Of a DNA stretch of 64,000 nucleotides, positions 9,729 through 19,083 are shown one piece after another (position 1 is the stretch's first letter; every line of letters starts with the position of its first letter). The notes below the pieces were generated by a model that searched no databases, was not told the origin of the DNA, and saw only the letters and a list, made by a program, of their open reading frames with translations. Source of the DNA: Rhizorhapis sp036570425 (GTDB lineage: Bacteria; Pseudomonadota; Alphaproteobacteria; Sphingomonadales; Sphingomonadaceae); the NCBI GenBank assembly GCA_036570425.1, contig DATCYF010000016.1, positions 1 through 64,000 of the forward strand. The letters run 5' to 3'. The translations under genes were made by a program, and so were the position numbers.

Positions 9729-9747
9729 ATTGATACTGCATCGCAAT
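9729..9747. promoter_or_regulatory. putative Fur-box-like inverted repeat
   Basis: ATTGATACTGCATCGCAAT sits between the divergent receptor and DUF3649 genes. The outer ATTG/CAAT arms are perfectly inverted, and TGCATCGCA is shared with the site upstream of the second receptor (15906-15920). AT-rich flanks fit a promoter. Assignment to Fur is inference from gene content. Confidence 0.45.
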
Positions 9748-9799
9748 AATACTAGTCACCCTGCACTCGGAGACGCATTGGAAATGAAGGGGGCGCAGA

Positions 9800-11890
9800 G
9801 TGACCAAGATTATTATAATGGCAGGATTGGCGGGGATCCTGGTCAGTCAGCCGGCATGGGCTGATGAGCGCGCGCCCGCGGACGAAGACCGCGACGCCAT
9901 TATCGTTACCGCCGCCAATGCGGGTACGAAGACGGAAACCCCATTGGTCGAGCTCCCCCAGCCGGTCACGGTGATCACTTCGGAACAGTTCATCTCACAA
10001 GGCGCGATCAGCATTAGCGACACGGTGAAATATGCTGCCGGCGTCCTTGCGAACCCCTATGGCCGCGACACCCGCGTGGACGGCTTCAACGTCCGCGGCA
10101 TCGACGCGCTCCAGTTCCGTGACGGGATGCGCGATATCTTCTCCTATTATGCGAGCATCACGTCGGACCCTTACAACTTCTCCCGCGTGGAGATCGTACG
10201 TGGTCCTGCCTCTGTGCTCTTCGGTCAGGGGTCGATCGGCGGCCTCGTCAACCTGGTCTCCAAGACGCCGGAATTCAAGACTGGTGGCGAACTCAGCCTC
10301 GTTTATGGCAGCTATAATCGCAAGGAAGTCTTAGGCGACGTCAATGTCGCGCTGACGGACCATCTGGCGATTCGCACCGTCGCCCGTGTCCGCGATGCCG
10401 ACACCTATGTCGATCACGTCCCCGACGATCGGGTGATGTTCGCGCCGTCGATCCGCTGGCAGCCCACGCCCGACACGGACGTTGTGCTGACCGGCCTCTA
10501 TCAGGAGGACGACACCGGCTCGACCTCACAGTTCCTGCCGATCGTCGGCACATTCCGCCCGAACTCCGCCAACCCCGGTGGCCGGCTCGATCCCTACACC
10601 TTTGTCGGCAAGGCGGGCTGGGACCGTTATAATGGCCGCTCGCTGCAGGGCGGCGGCTCCATCACCCACCGGTTCTCGGACAATATCCGCCTCAGCGTCA
10701 AGGCTCGCTTTATCGACAGCGATCTTGAATATTTCACCCACTACGCGGACAGCTACACTTATCCGACCGATCCCTTCTCGGTCTATGGCACTGACGGCCG
10801 CACCATCGGGCTTTATGCGGAAGCCAGCGACGCGCGGATGAATGTCTTTTCGACCGACAATAATCTGCAGTTCAACTTCAACACTGGCGCCAATGTGGAG
10901 CATGTGCTGCTCGTCGGCGTCGACTATAGCTGGAACAAGGTTGGCAAACGCTATGCCACGACGGTGCGCGAAGTGGTCGATCTCTACGACATCGATTACG
11001 ACGCGCTGGCAACCTACGATCCTAGCGGTCCTTTCGCCAGCGATTCACAGAAGCAGCTGGGCATCTATATTCAGGACCAGATCCGCTTTTACGACCGGGT
11101 CTCGCTGGTGCTGGGCGCTCGCCGCGACCGGGTGACCTCCTCGACGGGGAAAAAGGACAACGCCACCACCTTCCGTGCGGGCATCATCGGGGAAATCGGC
11201 GCCGGCTTCTCGCCGTTCTTCAGCTATACGGAAAGTTTCCTGCCAATCGCTGGCGCTGATAGTAACGGCGACGCCTTTAAGCCGCAGACCGGAACTCAGT
11301 TCGAGGCGGGGGTCAAATGGCAACCGGAACGAAACACGCTGGTCACGGTCACGGCTTTCCACATCAAGGAACGGAACCGTGTACTCTATCTGGCGAACAA
11401 CGTCGTCGCCCAGTCGGGCGAACTGACCACCAAAGGCGTCGAGTTCGAGGCGAGCTACACTCTGCCGGGTAATTTCGAGTTGCTGGCCAACTACGGTTAT
11501 AATCAGCTCCGCTCGGAGGTGAACAGCAGCCTCGACTATATGCCACGCCACATTGCGTCGATATGGTCGACCAAGACCTTCGGCCTGGCGGACGAGGCGC
11601 AGCTGCGCTTGGGAGCCGGCATTGTTTATAGCGGCAAGAGCAAATCGACCGGCCCCCTTGATCCTTATGGGATCAATCCGGCCATTCCCGCCAGCGCGCT
11701 CTATACGGTCGTCACGCCGTCGCGCACGACCGTAGATGCGCTTGCCGAGATTAACTGGAACAGTTGGCGCTTTGCGCTCAACGCCACCAATCTGCTCAAC
11801 AATCGGTTTTTCGCATCCTGCCTGGCGCGTGGAGACTGCTTTGTGGGCGCACCGCGTAACATCATGGCGACCGTGGGCATTCGCTTCTGA
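9800..11890 (+). CDS. TonB-dependent siderophore receptor
   Basis: A 696-residue outer-membrane receptor. It starts with GTG after an AAGGGGG ribosome site and has a signal peptide ending near QPAWA. A TonB-box-like DAIIVTAA follows. The plug domain includes LVELPQPVTVIT, FNVRGID and VEIVRGPASVLFGQGSIGG, which is the siderophore-receptor style of plug. The rest is a 22-strand barrel ending in the aromatic terminus VGIRF. It would import a ferric siderophore (FhuA/ferrichrome-like class) using TonB energy. It is divergent from the DUF3649-PepSY-DUF3325 operon, with a Fur-like repeat between. The exact ligand is not readable. Confidence 0.93.
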   Translation: MTKIIIMAGLAGILVSQPAWADERAPADEDRDAIIVTAANAGTKTETPLVELPQPVTVITSEQFISQGAISISDTVKYAAGVLANPYGRDTRVDGFNVRGIDALQFRDGMRDIFSYYASITSDPYNFSRVEIVRGPASVLFGQGSIGGLVNLVSKTPEFKTGGELSLVYGSYNRKEVLGDVNVALTDHLAIRTVARVRDADTYVDHVPDDRVMFAPSIRWQPTPDTDVVLTGLYQEDDTGSTSQFLPIVGTFRPNSANPGGRLDPYTFVGKAGWDRYNGRSLQGGGSITHRFSDNIRLSVKARFIDSDLEYFTHYADSYTYPTDPFSVYGTDGRTIGLYAEASDARMNVFSTDNNLQFNFNTGANVEHVLLVGVDYSWNKVGKRYATTVREVVDLYDIDYDALATYDPSGPFASDSQKQLGIYIQDQIRFYDRVSLVLGARRDRVTSSTGKKDNATTFRAGIIGEIGAGFSPFFSYTESFLPIAGADSNGDAFKPQTGTQFEAGVKWQPERNTLVTVTAFHIKERNRVLYLANNVVAQSGELTTKGVEFEASYTLPGNFELLANYGYNQLRSEVNSSLDYMPRHIASIWSTKTFGLADEAQLRLGAGIVYSGKSKSTGPLDPYGINPAIPASALYTVVTPSRTTVDALAEINWNSWRFALNATNLLNNRFFASCLARGDCFVGAPRNIMATVGIRF

Positions 11891-12582
11891 TCTTGATGTC
11901 TGCTCGTCAAGAGCTAGGCGAAACGTCAGCATTCAGATGACCACAGATGCCGTCCGCGACTGACGGTTATTCGAGCGCGACTCACGCTAAGCTCGATCGT
12001 CTGAAGTCGACCTATGTCCGCTTTGGAGAGGGCGAGAAAGCGAGGGGAGTGACTGACATATTGCGCCGTTCGGTTGGATGAGCAGGGGGTGAAACGAGCC
12101 GCCTGGCAAGCCCCACAGGCGCGCCGGACGATACCTCCCCACTCCTGACTCTACCGACCACTGTTCGGCAGCTTTGCTGCTGCCCCCTTGCATCAGACGA
12201 AACCCGCTTTGTTACCGGGCAGCAATTTTGATTCCCGGTCATTCAAGACTGATGCAAGGCTCGCCGAAAGCAGGCGCGAAAACGGCGCCAGGCGAATGTC
12301 TCAGATGGGGTGAGAAGCGGCCCTTCAATAAACGTTTGTGTGCGGCGCAGCCTGCATCGGTTCGCCGCACGATGCGCTCGAATTACCGGCACAACCGTCT
12401 GTGCTTCGGGCGTGTTCATGTGCCCGCAAGGTTGGCCCGAACACGTAGGAAATCCATGATGCCGCACATCAATGAAGCTGAATGGAGAGGGTTCTGACAG
12501 CCGGATACGCCATACGGGGCGGCGGTCGGACGACAAGCTGCGATCACGCAGGCCCACTGATCGAGTTTGAAGGAGTACCGCA
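11891..12582. other. intergenic region, no supported gene
   Basis: About 690 bases lie between the receptor and the OmpA-family gene. A short inverted repeat (TCTTGA/TCAAGA) occurs just after the receptor stop. A plus-strand frame of 107 codons at 12174-12497 has no recognisable motif and no ribosome site. The last 30 bases hold the GAAGGAG ribosome site of the next gene. I see no other feature. Confidence 0.45.
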
Positions 12583-13464
12583 ATGAGTGTCATTTCCAAA
12601 AGCCCAAGAATTCTCTTACTGCTTGCCATGCTTACCGGGACAGCGTCGGCCAGCTTGGCTGCGCAGCAGCAGGACCCGTCCGATGCCGACATCTCGGCGG
12701 CAGTGTATAGCTCGCCTTCGCCTGAAGCGGCTGAGATGGCCGAAGGACCTGAGATCGAAGGCATCATCTCCGCGCGCAGCGGCGACGGTATGCAAGTCAC
12801 GACCGCCGACGGCACCAACACAGTTATTGCCATCAATGATGCCACCCGGATCAAGGCCAGCGGGGGGTTTTTAGGCCTCAGTCGCAATAAGCTGGCCGCG
12901 GATGCGCTGCTCAACGGCCTGCCAGTTTCCGTCGAGACATTGCAATCGGGCGGTGGCCTGGTGGCGAGCGAGATCGATCTTAAGAACAAGGATCTCAAGA
13001 CCGCGGCAATGATCCACAACGGCACTGACCAGCGCTTTTCTGAACAGACTGCGGCAACAGAAGCGCTGCGCGGCCGCATGGGTGATATCGATCAATATAA
13101 TGTCAAGAACACGACGAACGTGAACTTCGACACTGGCAAGGCGGTGCTGTCAGATCAGGCGAAAAACGATCTCTGCGCCACGGCCACCGCAGCCGAGGGG
13201 GTAGATAACGCCCTGCTGCTTGTTGTGGGTTACACCGATTCTACAGGCACCCCGGAATTCAACCAGGAGCTCAGCGAAAAGAGAGCCGGTCGCGTCGTCA
13301 ATTATCTTCAGCAGGCCTGCGGCTGGAAACCCTATCGCATGCTTACGCCCACCGGGATGTCCGAAGCGGACCCGTTGGCGAACAATGACACCATCGAAGG
13401 CAAGGCACAGAACCGCCGCGTTTCGGTGAATGTCCTGGTCAGCAAGGGCCTTGACGGTTTGTGA
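12583..13464 (+). CDS. OmpA-family peptidoglycan-binding protein
   Basis: A 293-residue exported protein with a signal peptide (about 26 residues, ending SASLAA). The N-terminal half has a small beta domain reminiscent of DUF5666 (IEGIISARSGDGMQVTTADG). The C-terminal OmpA domain, from about residue 180, contains VNFDTGKAVLS, the GYTDSTG loop and NRRVSVNV. The conserved Asp and Arg contact meso-diaminopimelate in this family. There is no N-terminal barrel, so it is probably periplasmic and tethered to peptidoglycan. A strong GAAGGAG ribosome site precedes the ATG, and a good hairpin terminator follows the stop. It appears monocistronic. Confidence 0.85.
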   Translation: MSVISKSPRILLLLAMLTGTASASLAAQQQDPSDADISAAVYSSPSPEAAEMAEGPEIEGIISARSGDGMQVTTADGTNTVIAINDATRIKASGGFLGLSRNKLAADALLNGLPVSVETLQSGGGLVASEIDLKNKDLKTAAMIHNGTDQRFSEQTAATEALRGRMGDIDQYNVKNTTNVNFDTGKAVLSDQAKNDLCATATAAEGVDNALLLVVGYTDSTGTPEFNQELSEKRAGRVVNYLQQACGWKPYRMLTPTGMSEADPLANNDTIEGKAQNRRVSVNVLVSKGLDGL

Positions 13465-13471
13465 GACCCGC

Positions 13472-13492
13472 GGGGTGGGCATTGCCCACCCC
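13472..13492 (+). terminator. hairpin terminator after the OmpA-family gene
   Basis: GGGGTGGGC and GCCCACCCC form a perfect 9-bp stem with an ATT loop, starting 8 bases after the stop codon. The following GGTTTCTC is only a weak T-tract. Confidence 0.7.
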
Positions 13493-13579
13493 GGTTTCTC
13501 GGCCGAGCGTTAGCCGGGCAAATCGAAATGGTTCGCCAAACGCAGCATCGCAGCTATCAGACGCGTGCTGCTGCTGCTG

Positions 13580-13795
13580 CGGCTGCGGTGGCGGTGGAGC
13601 AGCTTGCCGGTGCGCAGATCGATCGGCTGATTGAATACTGCGTCCGGCCAGGAATCGGTTTTAGGAGCCGTGCTGACGAATGTGACCGGTCCTCTTCGAT
13701 CGACAGGTACTGCACGACCTCGCCGGGGCGGGCAGCCAGGGCGTTTGCTGGTCGATTTATGAACCAGATACCAGCGCTTGATCCCGGCGGGTCAT
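13580..13795 (-). pseudogene. decayed PepSY-associated TM protein gene
   Basis: The remnant starts at an ATG seven bases past the second receptor's stop, on the same strand. The minus strand spells pieces of a PepSY-TM protein in two alternating frames. KRWYLVHKSTS is the typical N-terminal start of that family. After a shift come ALAARPGEVVQYLSIEEDR and then, in the first frame again, VTFVSTAPKTDSW and FNQPIDLRTGKLL. The first helix that should follow the KSTS segment is missing. So at least two frameshifts and internal and C-terminal deletions are needed to explain it. The gene order receptor-PepSY matches the intact locus at 7.8-11.9 kb in type. The plus-strand poly-alanine frame across this stretch is an antisense artefact. 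Confidence 0.6.
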
Positions 13796-13801
13796 GATAC
13801 G

Positions 13802-15865
13802 TTAGAACCCCACTTCGATGCCGGCGGTGAACCGGCGGGGCCGGGAAATGGTCGCGATATCTTCCGCACGCGTGGCACCGGGGACGAGGGACTGGACGTC
13901 GGTGGTATTGAACAGGTTGGTGACCGCGGCGAAGATTCGGGCCGCGCCGGTCCGATAGCTGATCTGCGCGTTGGCCAGCACATAGGGATCGGTTTTGGCC
14001 CGAGCATCCTTGAACACATCCGAATAATAGGAATCGGTGAAGCGGATATCGAACGAGATGTCGAGCCCGACAACCGGCGTTCCGACAAATCCGGTGTTGA
14101 GCGTGAATGCCGGTGAGCGCGGCAAGTCGTTGCCCTGGACCGTGGGATCGTCATAGCGGTTGACCTTGGTCGCGAGCAGCCCGGCATTGGCGAACAGTTC
14201 AAGCCCTTTCAGCGCCTTGAAGCGTGCTTCGACTTCTGCGCCGTATGTCGTGGCCCGCTCCGCGTTGCGGATCACGAACGATCCGATCACCGGATCGGGA
14301 TTGACGTCGAACGGCAGTTGAAGCCCCCTGTAATCGTTGAAAAAGATGTTGGCGTTGATTCTCAGCCGGCCAGCGAGTGTCGAGGCGCGGACGAAGCCTT
14401 CATAATTGGTGACCGTTTCCTTTTCGTAGACAAAACTGGGGAACGGAAACTCGAAGCTGAACCCTGCGCCGCCCGCGTTGTAGCCGCGGCCGACCGTCGC
14501 GCCGAATGTCACGGCATCGCTGCCGCGCATCGTTATCGTCGCGCGGGGCAGAAACGCCTCGAAGGTGTCATGGAAATCAATGGCGAACGGGCCGGCACCA
14601 CCGGTACGGTCGCGTTCCTCGCTTTCATAGCGCGTGCCCAGGGTTACGGAGACCGCTGGCGTTGCTTTCCAGGTTACCTCACCGAACACCGCGCGGGTGT
14701 CGGTTGTGTCGCGGAATAGGCCATTGCCGAAGAGGTCGATCTCCTCATTCTGCCGGGCACGGAAGGCATATGCCGCGATAAAGCCGGAAACCATGTCGTC
14801 ACCCGAACCGAAGCGCAATCTGGGCTCGAGAGTGTATTCGCGGCCATCGATCCTGGCATTACCGTCAGCCAGGCGTGCAAAACGCAGAGTGCGAAAATCG
14901 CTGGCGGTCGCGAAGGTCGAGAATGTCAGCCCTTCGGTAACACTCCAACTCATGTCGGCAATGGCAACGTCGGCGCGTGTCTGGAAGCGCGGCTGGAATG
15001 GAAACGACGTGATATGATCGGCGAAAGGACGAACGACGTCTCCGGTCTGTGGTCCGTAAGCGTCGACATGAGAAAGCGTGATCAGAGTGCGCAGATCAGG
15101 AGTCGGCGTGAACAGCAGCTTGCCACGCAATGTCAGCGCACGCTGATCGCCGGGATCCTTGATTACGCGCGTCGCCTCGCTGATCCCCATTTTGCGCGCT
15201 TCGTAAGGCCCGAAAGCGACGAAGAAATCTTCCACTCGATAATCGGCGGAAAGCCGGAATGCCAGCACATCCGCGACGACAGGACCGCCAACAGCTCCGG
15301 AAATCTGGCGCGTCTTGTCGCCGCCGATCACCCCACGAACCTTGCCCTGCCAATCGAAAGTAGGATCCGCTGTCTTGATCGCGACCACGCCGCCGATCGC
15401 ATTGCGACCCTGCAGCGTGCTCTGCGGTCCCCGGTAGACTTCCATCTGCTGGACGTCCCATAGCAGACCATCGAGGTAGATTGCCTCATTATAGGTCAGG
15501 GTTCGCCCGTCGAGCTGGAAATTCAGGCGCGGCCGCGTACCTGCGAAGAAGGCGTTGGCTCCGCTTGCCGGACCGGTCCCATCCAGACCGCGCACGGCAG
15601 GCGCGCCATTCGACGGGCGAGTTGAAACCAAATTGGGGATCCGCGACAGGATATCGTCCGTGCTGTAGGCGCCCGACAGGCGGTCGATATCGTCCTGGGT
15701 AGTAACGACCACGCTCGAAGCTGTCTCGCGAAGCGTGCGGTTGGTGCGTTCAGCCGTAACCACGATATCGCCATTCGATGGTTCTGCTTCGGCGGCGTGA
15801 GCGGACATTGGTGCGGCCAAGACAATAAATCCGGTGCCCGACCGTAATAAACCCTTGAATGACAT
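13802..15865 (-). CDS. TonB-dependent receptor
   Basis: A 687-residue outer-membrane receptor. It has a signal peptide ending in MSAHAAEA, a TonB-box-like GDIVVTAER, and a plug domain with DDILSRIPNLVS, AVRGLDG and MEVYRGPQSTLQGRNAIGG. A long beta-barrel ends with an aromatic residue (GIEVGF). The plug style is the broad sphingomonad receptor class rather than the siderophore-specific subgroup, so the ligand could be iron-chelate, sugar, vitamin or another compound. A TGCGAATGCATCGCA repeat 41 bases upstream of the start suggests iron control. A decayed PepSY gene lies directly behind it, which also hints at iron transport. Confidence 0.92.
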   Translation of the reverse strand: MSFKGLLRSGTGFIVLAAPMSAHAAEAEPSNGDIVVTAERTNRTLRETASSVVVTTQDDIDRLSGAYSTDDILSRIPNLVSTRPSNGAPAVRGLDGTGPASGANAFFAGTRPRLNFQLDGRTLTYNEAIYLDGLLWDVQQMEVYRGPQSTLQGRNAIGGVVAIKTADPTFDWQGKVRGVIGGDKTRQISGAVGGPVVADVLAFRLSADYRVEDFFVAFGPYEARKMGISEATRVIKDPGDQRALTLRGKLLFTPTPDLRTLITLSHVDAYGPQTGDVVRPFADHITSFPFQPRFQTRADVAIADMSWSVTEGLTFSTFATASDFRTLRFARLADGNARIDGREYTLEPRLRFGSGDDMVSGFIAAYAFRARQNEEIDLFGNGLFRDTTDTRAVFGEVTWKATPAVSVTLGTRYESEERDRTGGAGPFAIDFHDTFEAFLPRATITMRGSDAVTFGATVGRGYNAGGAGFSFEFPFPSFVYEKETVTNYEGFVRASTLAGRLRINANIFFNDYRGLQLPFDVNPDPVIGSFVIRNAERATTYGAEVEARFKALKGLELFANAGLLATKVNRYDDPTVQGNDLPRSPAFTLNTGFVGTPVVGLDISFDIRFTDSYYSDVFKDARAKTDPYVLANAQISYRTGAARIFAAVTNLFNTTDVQSLVPGATRAEDIATISRPRRFTAGIEVGF

Positions 15866-15905
15866 AAACCCCCGGATCCCTGAATAACCTATCGAGTTCT
15901 GCTAT

Positions 15906-15920
15906 TGCGAATGCATCGCA
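15906..15920. promoter_or_regulatory. putative Fur box upstream of TonB receptor
   Basis: TGCGAATGCATCGCA is a near-palindrome with TGCGA/TCGCA arms around ATGCAT. It resembles the 7-1-7 Fur sites of alphaproteobacteria and lies 41 bases upstream of the receptor ATG. It shares TGCATCGCA with the site at 9729-9747. Confidence 0.5.
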
Positions 15921-16152
15921 TCTGCAAGGTTATTATCTGCATCTTGCGAGGCGGTTGCAAAAAACGATAGACTGCTTGCTGACGCTTTGCTTAATGGCAG
16001 AGCTTAATGGCAGAGCGTCAAGGGGCGGTCTGCTCGGGCTTCTTATCTTTGGCTCAGGCGGCTGAACCTCGACTTCGGCCGGCCACAAGGCTAGCCTGTC
16101 CCTGCTCCTCCATCGCGAACGCACTCGCAGTAGGCAATAAGGGAGATTTTCC

Positions 16153-17652
16153 ATGTCAGACACACGCACGAGTCCAAACTTCGGCTCCACCACCGGCGCT
16201 GGCGCACCCGCCCCCAGCGATCGCAACTCACTAACCATTGGCCCCGATGGCCCGATCCTGCTCCACGACGTCCACTTCCTGGAGCAGATGGCGCATTTCA
16301 ACCGGGAGAAGACGATCGAGCGCCAGCCGCATGCCAAGGGCTCCGGCGCGTTCGGTGTGTTCGAGACCACCGAGGACGTGTCGGCCTATACCAGGGCCGC
16401 GTTGTTCCAGAAGGGCGCAGTCACGGATATGCTGGCGCGCTTCTCGACCGTTGCAGGCGAGCAGGGCAGCCCGGACACCTGGCGCGACGTGCGTGGTTTC
16501 TCCCTCAAATTCTACACGGAGGAGGGCAATTACGACCTGGTTGGCAACAACACGCCGGTCTTCTTCGTACGCGACCCGATGAAGTTTCCGCACTTCATCC
16601 GTAGCCAGAAGCGGCTTCCTGACTCAGGGCTTCGCGACAACCACATGCAATGGGACTTCTGGACCAACAATCCCGAAAGCGCGCATCAGGTCACCTACGT
16701 GATGGGCCAACGCGGCCTGCCGCGTACCTGGCGCCACATGAACGGCTACGGTTCGCATACGTATATGTGGGTGAACGCCGCTGGCGAGAAATTCTGGGTA
16801 AAATATCACTTCCACACCCAGCAGGGCATGGCGTTCTTCTCCAACGACGAGGCCTCCGCCGTGGCTGGAACCGACGCTGACTTCCACCGCCGCGACCTCT
16901 TCGAGGCTATCGCTCAAGGGGCCTTTCCAAGCTGGGTCCTCTCGGTCCAGATCATGCCCTATGCGGATGCCAAGACCTACCGAATCAACCCTTTCGACCT
17001 TACAAAGGTGTGGCCGCACGCTGACTATCCGCTGATCAGGGTCGGCACGATGACGCTCAACCGTAATCCGGAGAACTTCTTCGCCGAGATCGAACAGGCG
17101 GCCTTTTCTCCTGGCAACACTGTGCCCGGCATCGGTTTGTCACCGGACAAGATGCTCCAGGGCCGCGCTTTTGCCTATAACGATGCACAGAGAAACCGGA
17201 TCGGGGCCAATTTTCACCAGCTGCCGGTCAATCAGCCAAAAACGCCGGTTAACACTTACATGTTCGACGGCCCGATGGCCTATCACCACAGCGGCGCAGC
17301 GCCGGTCTATGCAACGAACAGTGAAGGCAGGTCTTGGGCGGATGAGACCGGAACAGTGGATGACGGCTGGACAGCCGACGGTGAGATGGTCCGCAGCGCT
17401 TACACGCCGCGATCCAACGACGACGACTTCACCCAGCCCGGCATCTTGGTCCGAGAGGTGTTCGACGACACCCAGCGCCAGAGACTGGTCGACCAGGTTG
17501 CCGGCAGCCTGCTTGGCGGTGTTCGTGAGCCGGTGCTGAGCCGCGCCTTCCAATATTGGAAGAACATCGATGCAGATGTCGGCCAGCGCATTGAAGATAA
17601 GGTCCGCGCCGGCGCTGCCCCGCTGCCTGCTGAAGGCATGGGCGAAGGCTGA
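16153..17652 (+). CDS. monofunctional heme catalase
   Basis: A 499-residue cytosolic catalase of the small-subunit class, converting hydrogen peroxide to water and oxygen. The distal His lies in ERQPHAKGSGAFG, and the essential Asn in LVGNNTPVFFVRD. The heme-ligand Tyr is in GRAFAYNDAQRNRIG, the usual RxFxYxDxQ context. The QPH before the catalytic site replaces the more common VVH. A GGGAG ribosome site precedes the ATG. A 13-bp direct duplication (gcttaatggcaga, 15989-16014) lies in the leader. No OxyR gene is adjacent. An inverted repeat that may act as terminator follows the stop. Confidence 0.95.
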   Translation: MSDTRTSPNFGSTTGAGAPAPSDRNSLTIGPDGPILLHDVHFLEQMAHFNREKTIERQPHAKGSGAFGVFETTEDVSAYTRAALFQKGAVTDMLARFSTVAGEQGSPDTWRDVRGFSLKFYTEEGNYDLVGNNTPVFFVRDPMKFPHFIRSQKRLPDSGLRDNHMQWDFWTNNPESAHQVTYVMGQRGLPRTWRHMNGYGSHTYMWVNAAGEKFWVKYHFHTQQGMAFFSNDEASAVAGTDADFHRRDLFEAIAQGAFPSWVLSVQIMPYADAKTYRINPFDLTKVWPHADYPLIRVGTMTLNRNPENFFAEIEQAAFSPGNTVPGIGLSPDKMLQGRAFAYNDAQRNRIGANFHQLPVNQPKTPVNTYMFDGPMAYHHSGAAPVYATNSEGRSWADETGTVDDGWTADGEMVRSAYTPRSNDDDFTQPGILVREVFDDTQRQRLVDQVAGSLLGGVREPVLSRAFQYWKNIDADVGQRIEDKVRAGAAPLPAEGMGEG

Positions 17653-17658
17653 TTCGAA

Positions 17659-17696
17659 CCGGCCGCTTTCCCGTCAGGACGCAGGAGAGCGGCCGG
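17659..17696 (+). terminator. possible terminator after catalase
   Basis: CCGGCCGCT and AGCGGCCGG form a perfect 9-bp stem with a 20-base loop, six bases after the catalase stop. No T-run follows, so termination is uncertain. Confidence 0.35.
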
Positions 17697-17836
17697 CTCG
17701 CAACCCGATGAGTGATCAAAGCTTGCCAGCTCAAGGAGCAGACATGCGTCATGAAAACGTAAGTGACCGGTACAAAACCGTTACCAGTTCAATCCTCGCC
17801 ACAACCTTCCAATGAGCGGCAGTTTATTCAGGGGAG

Positions 17837-19048
17837 TCAGCTTTTGATTCGTGCGCGCAGGCTAAGCGGGCTTCGCACGAGATTAGAAAAGGCATAAGTC
17901 GGCGGCCCCAGGATCTCGATGTCGAGATCGCGGACAAGCACTTCCTCCCAGAGGATGCGCAACTGCATCTCAGCGAGCCGCGCGCCGAGGCAGCGATGAG
18001 GGCCCATTCCGAAGGCAATGTGCTGCCGGGCATTGGGACGATCGACCTGTAGCCTGTCAGCATCCACGAACACGCTTTCATCGCGATTTCCCGAAATATA
18101 CCACATCACGACCTTGTCGCCTGCGGCAATCATTTCGCCGCCCAACTCGACGTCGCGCGTGGCTGTGCGCCGCTGGTAGATCACCGGAGTCTGATAGCGG
18201 ATTATCTCCGCTGCGGCATTCCCTGCCAGCCCTGGATCGGCCTTCAGCTTCCGCCACTCGTCGGGGAACTCGCTGAAGCCCCATGCGCCACCGGACATCG
18301 AGTTGCGTGTAGTGTCGTTTCCACCGACCAGGAACAGCCCGAACAGTGCGCAGATTTCGTCGAACGAGGCCGAGCGCACCCCCTCGTCATGAGCGAGGAG
18401 CGAGATGATATCGTAGCTCTGCTCTTCCTTCTGACGCCGCTGCCAGAGCTCCATCATGGTCACATAAAAATCCTGAAGGCCGGCCTGGCGCTCGGTTTCG
18501 GTGCGGACCGGGCTTTCCGGATCGTCGAGATCGGCGGTCAGCACGTTCGACCAGTGCACCAGTTTGTGCCGCTGTTCGATCGGATAGGCGAACAGGGTCG
18601 CGAGCATCATCGACGTCAGCTCAATCGAGACCTTCTGTACCCAGTCGAACTCCTCATTGCGCGGCAATGCGTCCAGCACTTTGCCTGCGCGCTCGCGGAT
18701 CAGGCTCTCCATTTGCGCGAGGCTCTTCGGTGCAACCACTGCGGTGACGTTTTTTCGCTTTTCCGTATGCATCGGCGGGTCCATCTGCATGAACGAAGCC
18801 GCGACGCGGTCTTCTATCGTGACGCCGCCGTGGAGATAGGAGGAGGAAAATGACAGTGGATCGGTGTCGACGCGGACGATGTCGGCGTAACGCGAGATCG
18901 ACCAATAGGGGCCGCTCCGGCTCTGCGGACAATAATATACCGGATGCTCAGCGCGGAGCCGCTTGAAAGGCTGGCGCCAGCTATCGTCGCGATAGATCTG
19001 CGGATGGCTGACATCCAGTGCGTCGGTTTCTTCCAGGACCTGTTGCAA
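17837..19048 (-). CDS. cytochrome P450
   Basis: A 403-residue soluble bacterial P450 monooxygenase. The I-helix oxygen-activation motif is GGNDTTRNS. The EIIRY segment gives ExxR (E-I-I-R). The heme loop is FGMGPHRCLG with ligand Cys353, matching FGxGxHxCxG. The GGNDTTRNSMSGG pattern resembles terpene/steroid/alkyl-oxidising bacterial CYPs such as the linalool and CYP125 groups, but the substrate is not deducible. A [2Fe-2S] ferredoxin gene lies 35 bases upstream on the same strand and is the obvious electron donor. No ferredoxin reductase gene is next to them. Confidence 0.95.
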   Translation of the reverse strand: MQQVLEETDALDVSHPQIYRDDSWRQPFKRLRAEHPVYYCPQSRSGPYWSISRYADIVRVDTDPLSFSSSYLHGGVTIEDRVAASFMQMDPPMHTEKRKNVTAVVAPKSLAQMESLIRERAGKVLDALPRNEEFDWVQKVSIELTSMMLATLFAYPIEQRHKLVHWSNVLTADLDDPESPVRTETERQAGLQDFYVTMMELWQRRQKEEQSYDIISLLAHDEGVRSASFDEICALFGLFLVGGNDTTRNSMSGGAWGFSEFPDEWRKLKADPGLAGNAAAEIIRYQTPVIYQRRTATRDVELGGEMIAAGDKVVMWYISGNRDESVFVDADRLQVDRPNARQHIAFGMGPHRCLGARLAEMQLRILWEEVLVRDLDIEILGPPTYAFSNLVRSPLSLRARIKS

Positions 19049-19083
19049 GGCGCTCTCCTCATCACTTCTTCGTATCGTTGCGG

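Noticed and set aside
12174..12497. 107-codon plus-strand frame ahead of the OmpA-family gene
   Set aside because: It has no ribosome site or motif, an unusual basic composition, and is overlapped by equally long frames on the other strand.
13528..13797. 89-codon plus-strand frame with an alanine run
   Set aside because: It is antisense to the PepSY remnant, and the alanine run comes from a repeated GCTGCTGC stretch.
15989..16014. 13-bp tandem duplication (gcttaatggcaga) upstream of catalase
   Set aside because: Two copies only; it looks like a simple slippage duplication, not a regulator array.
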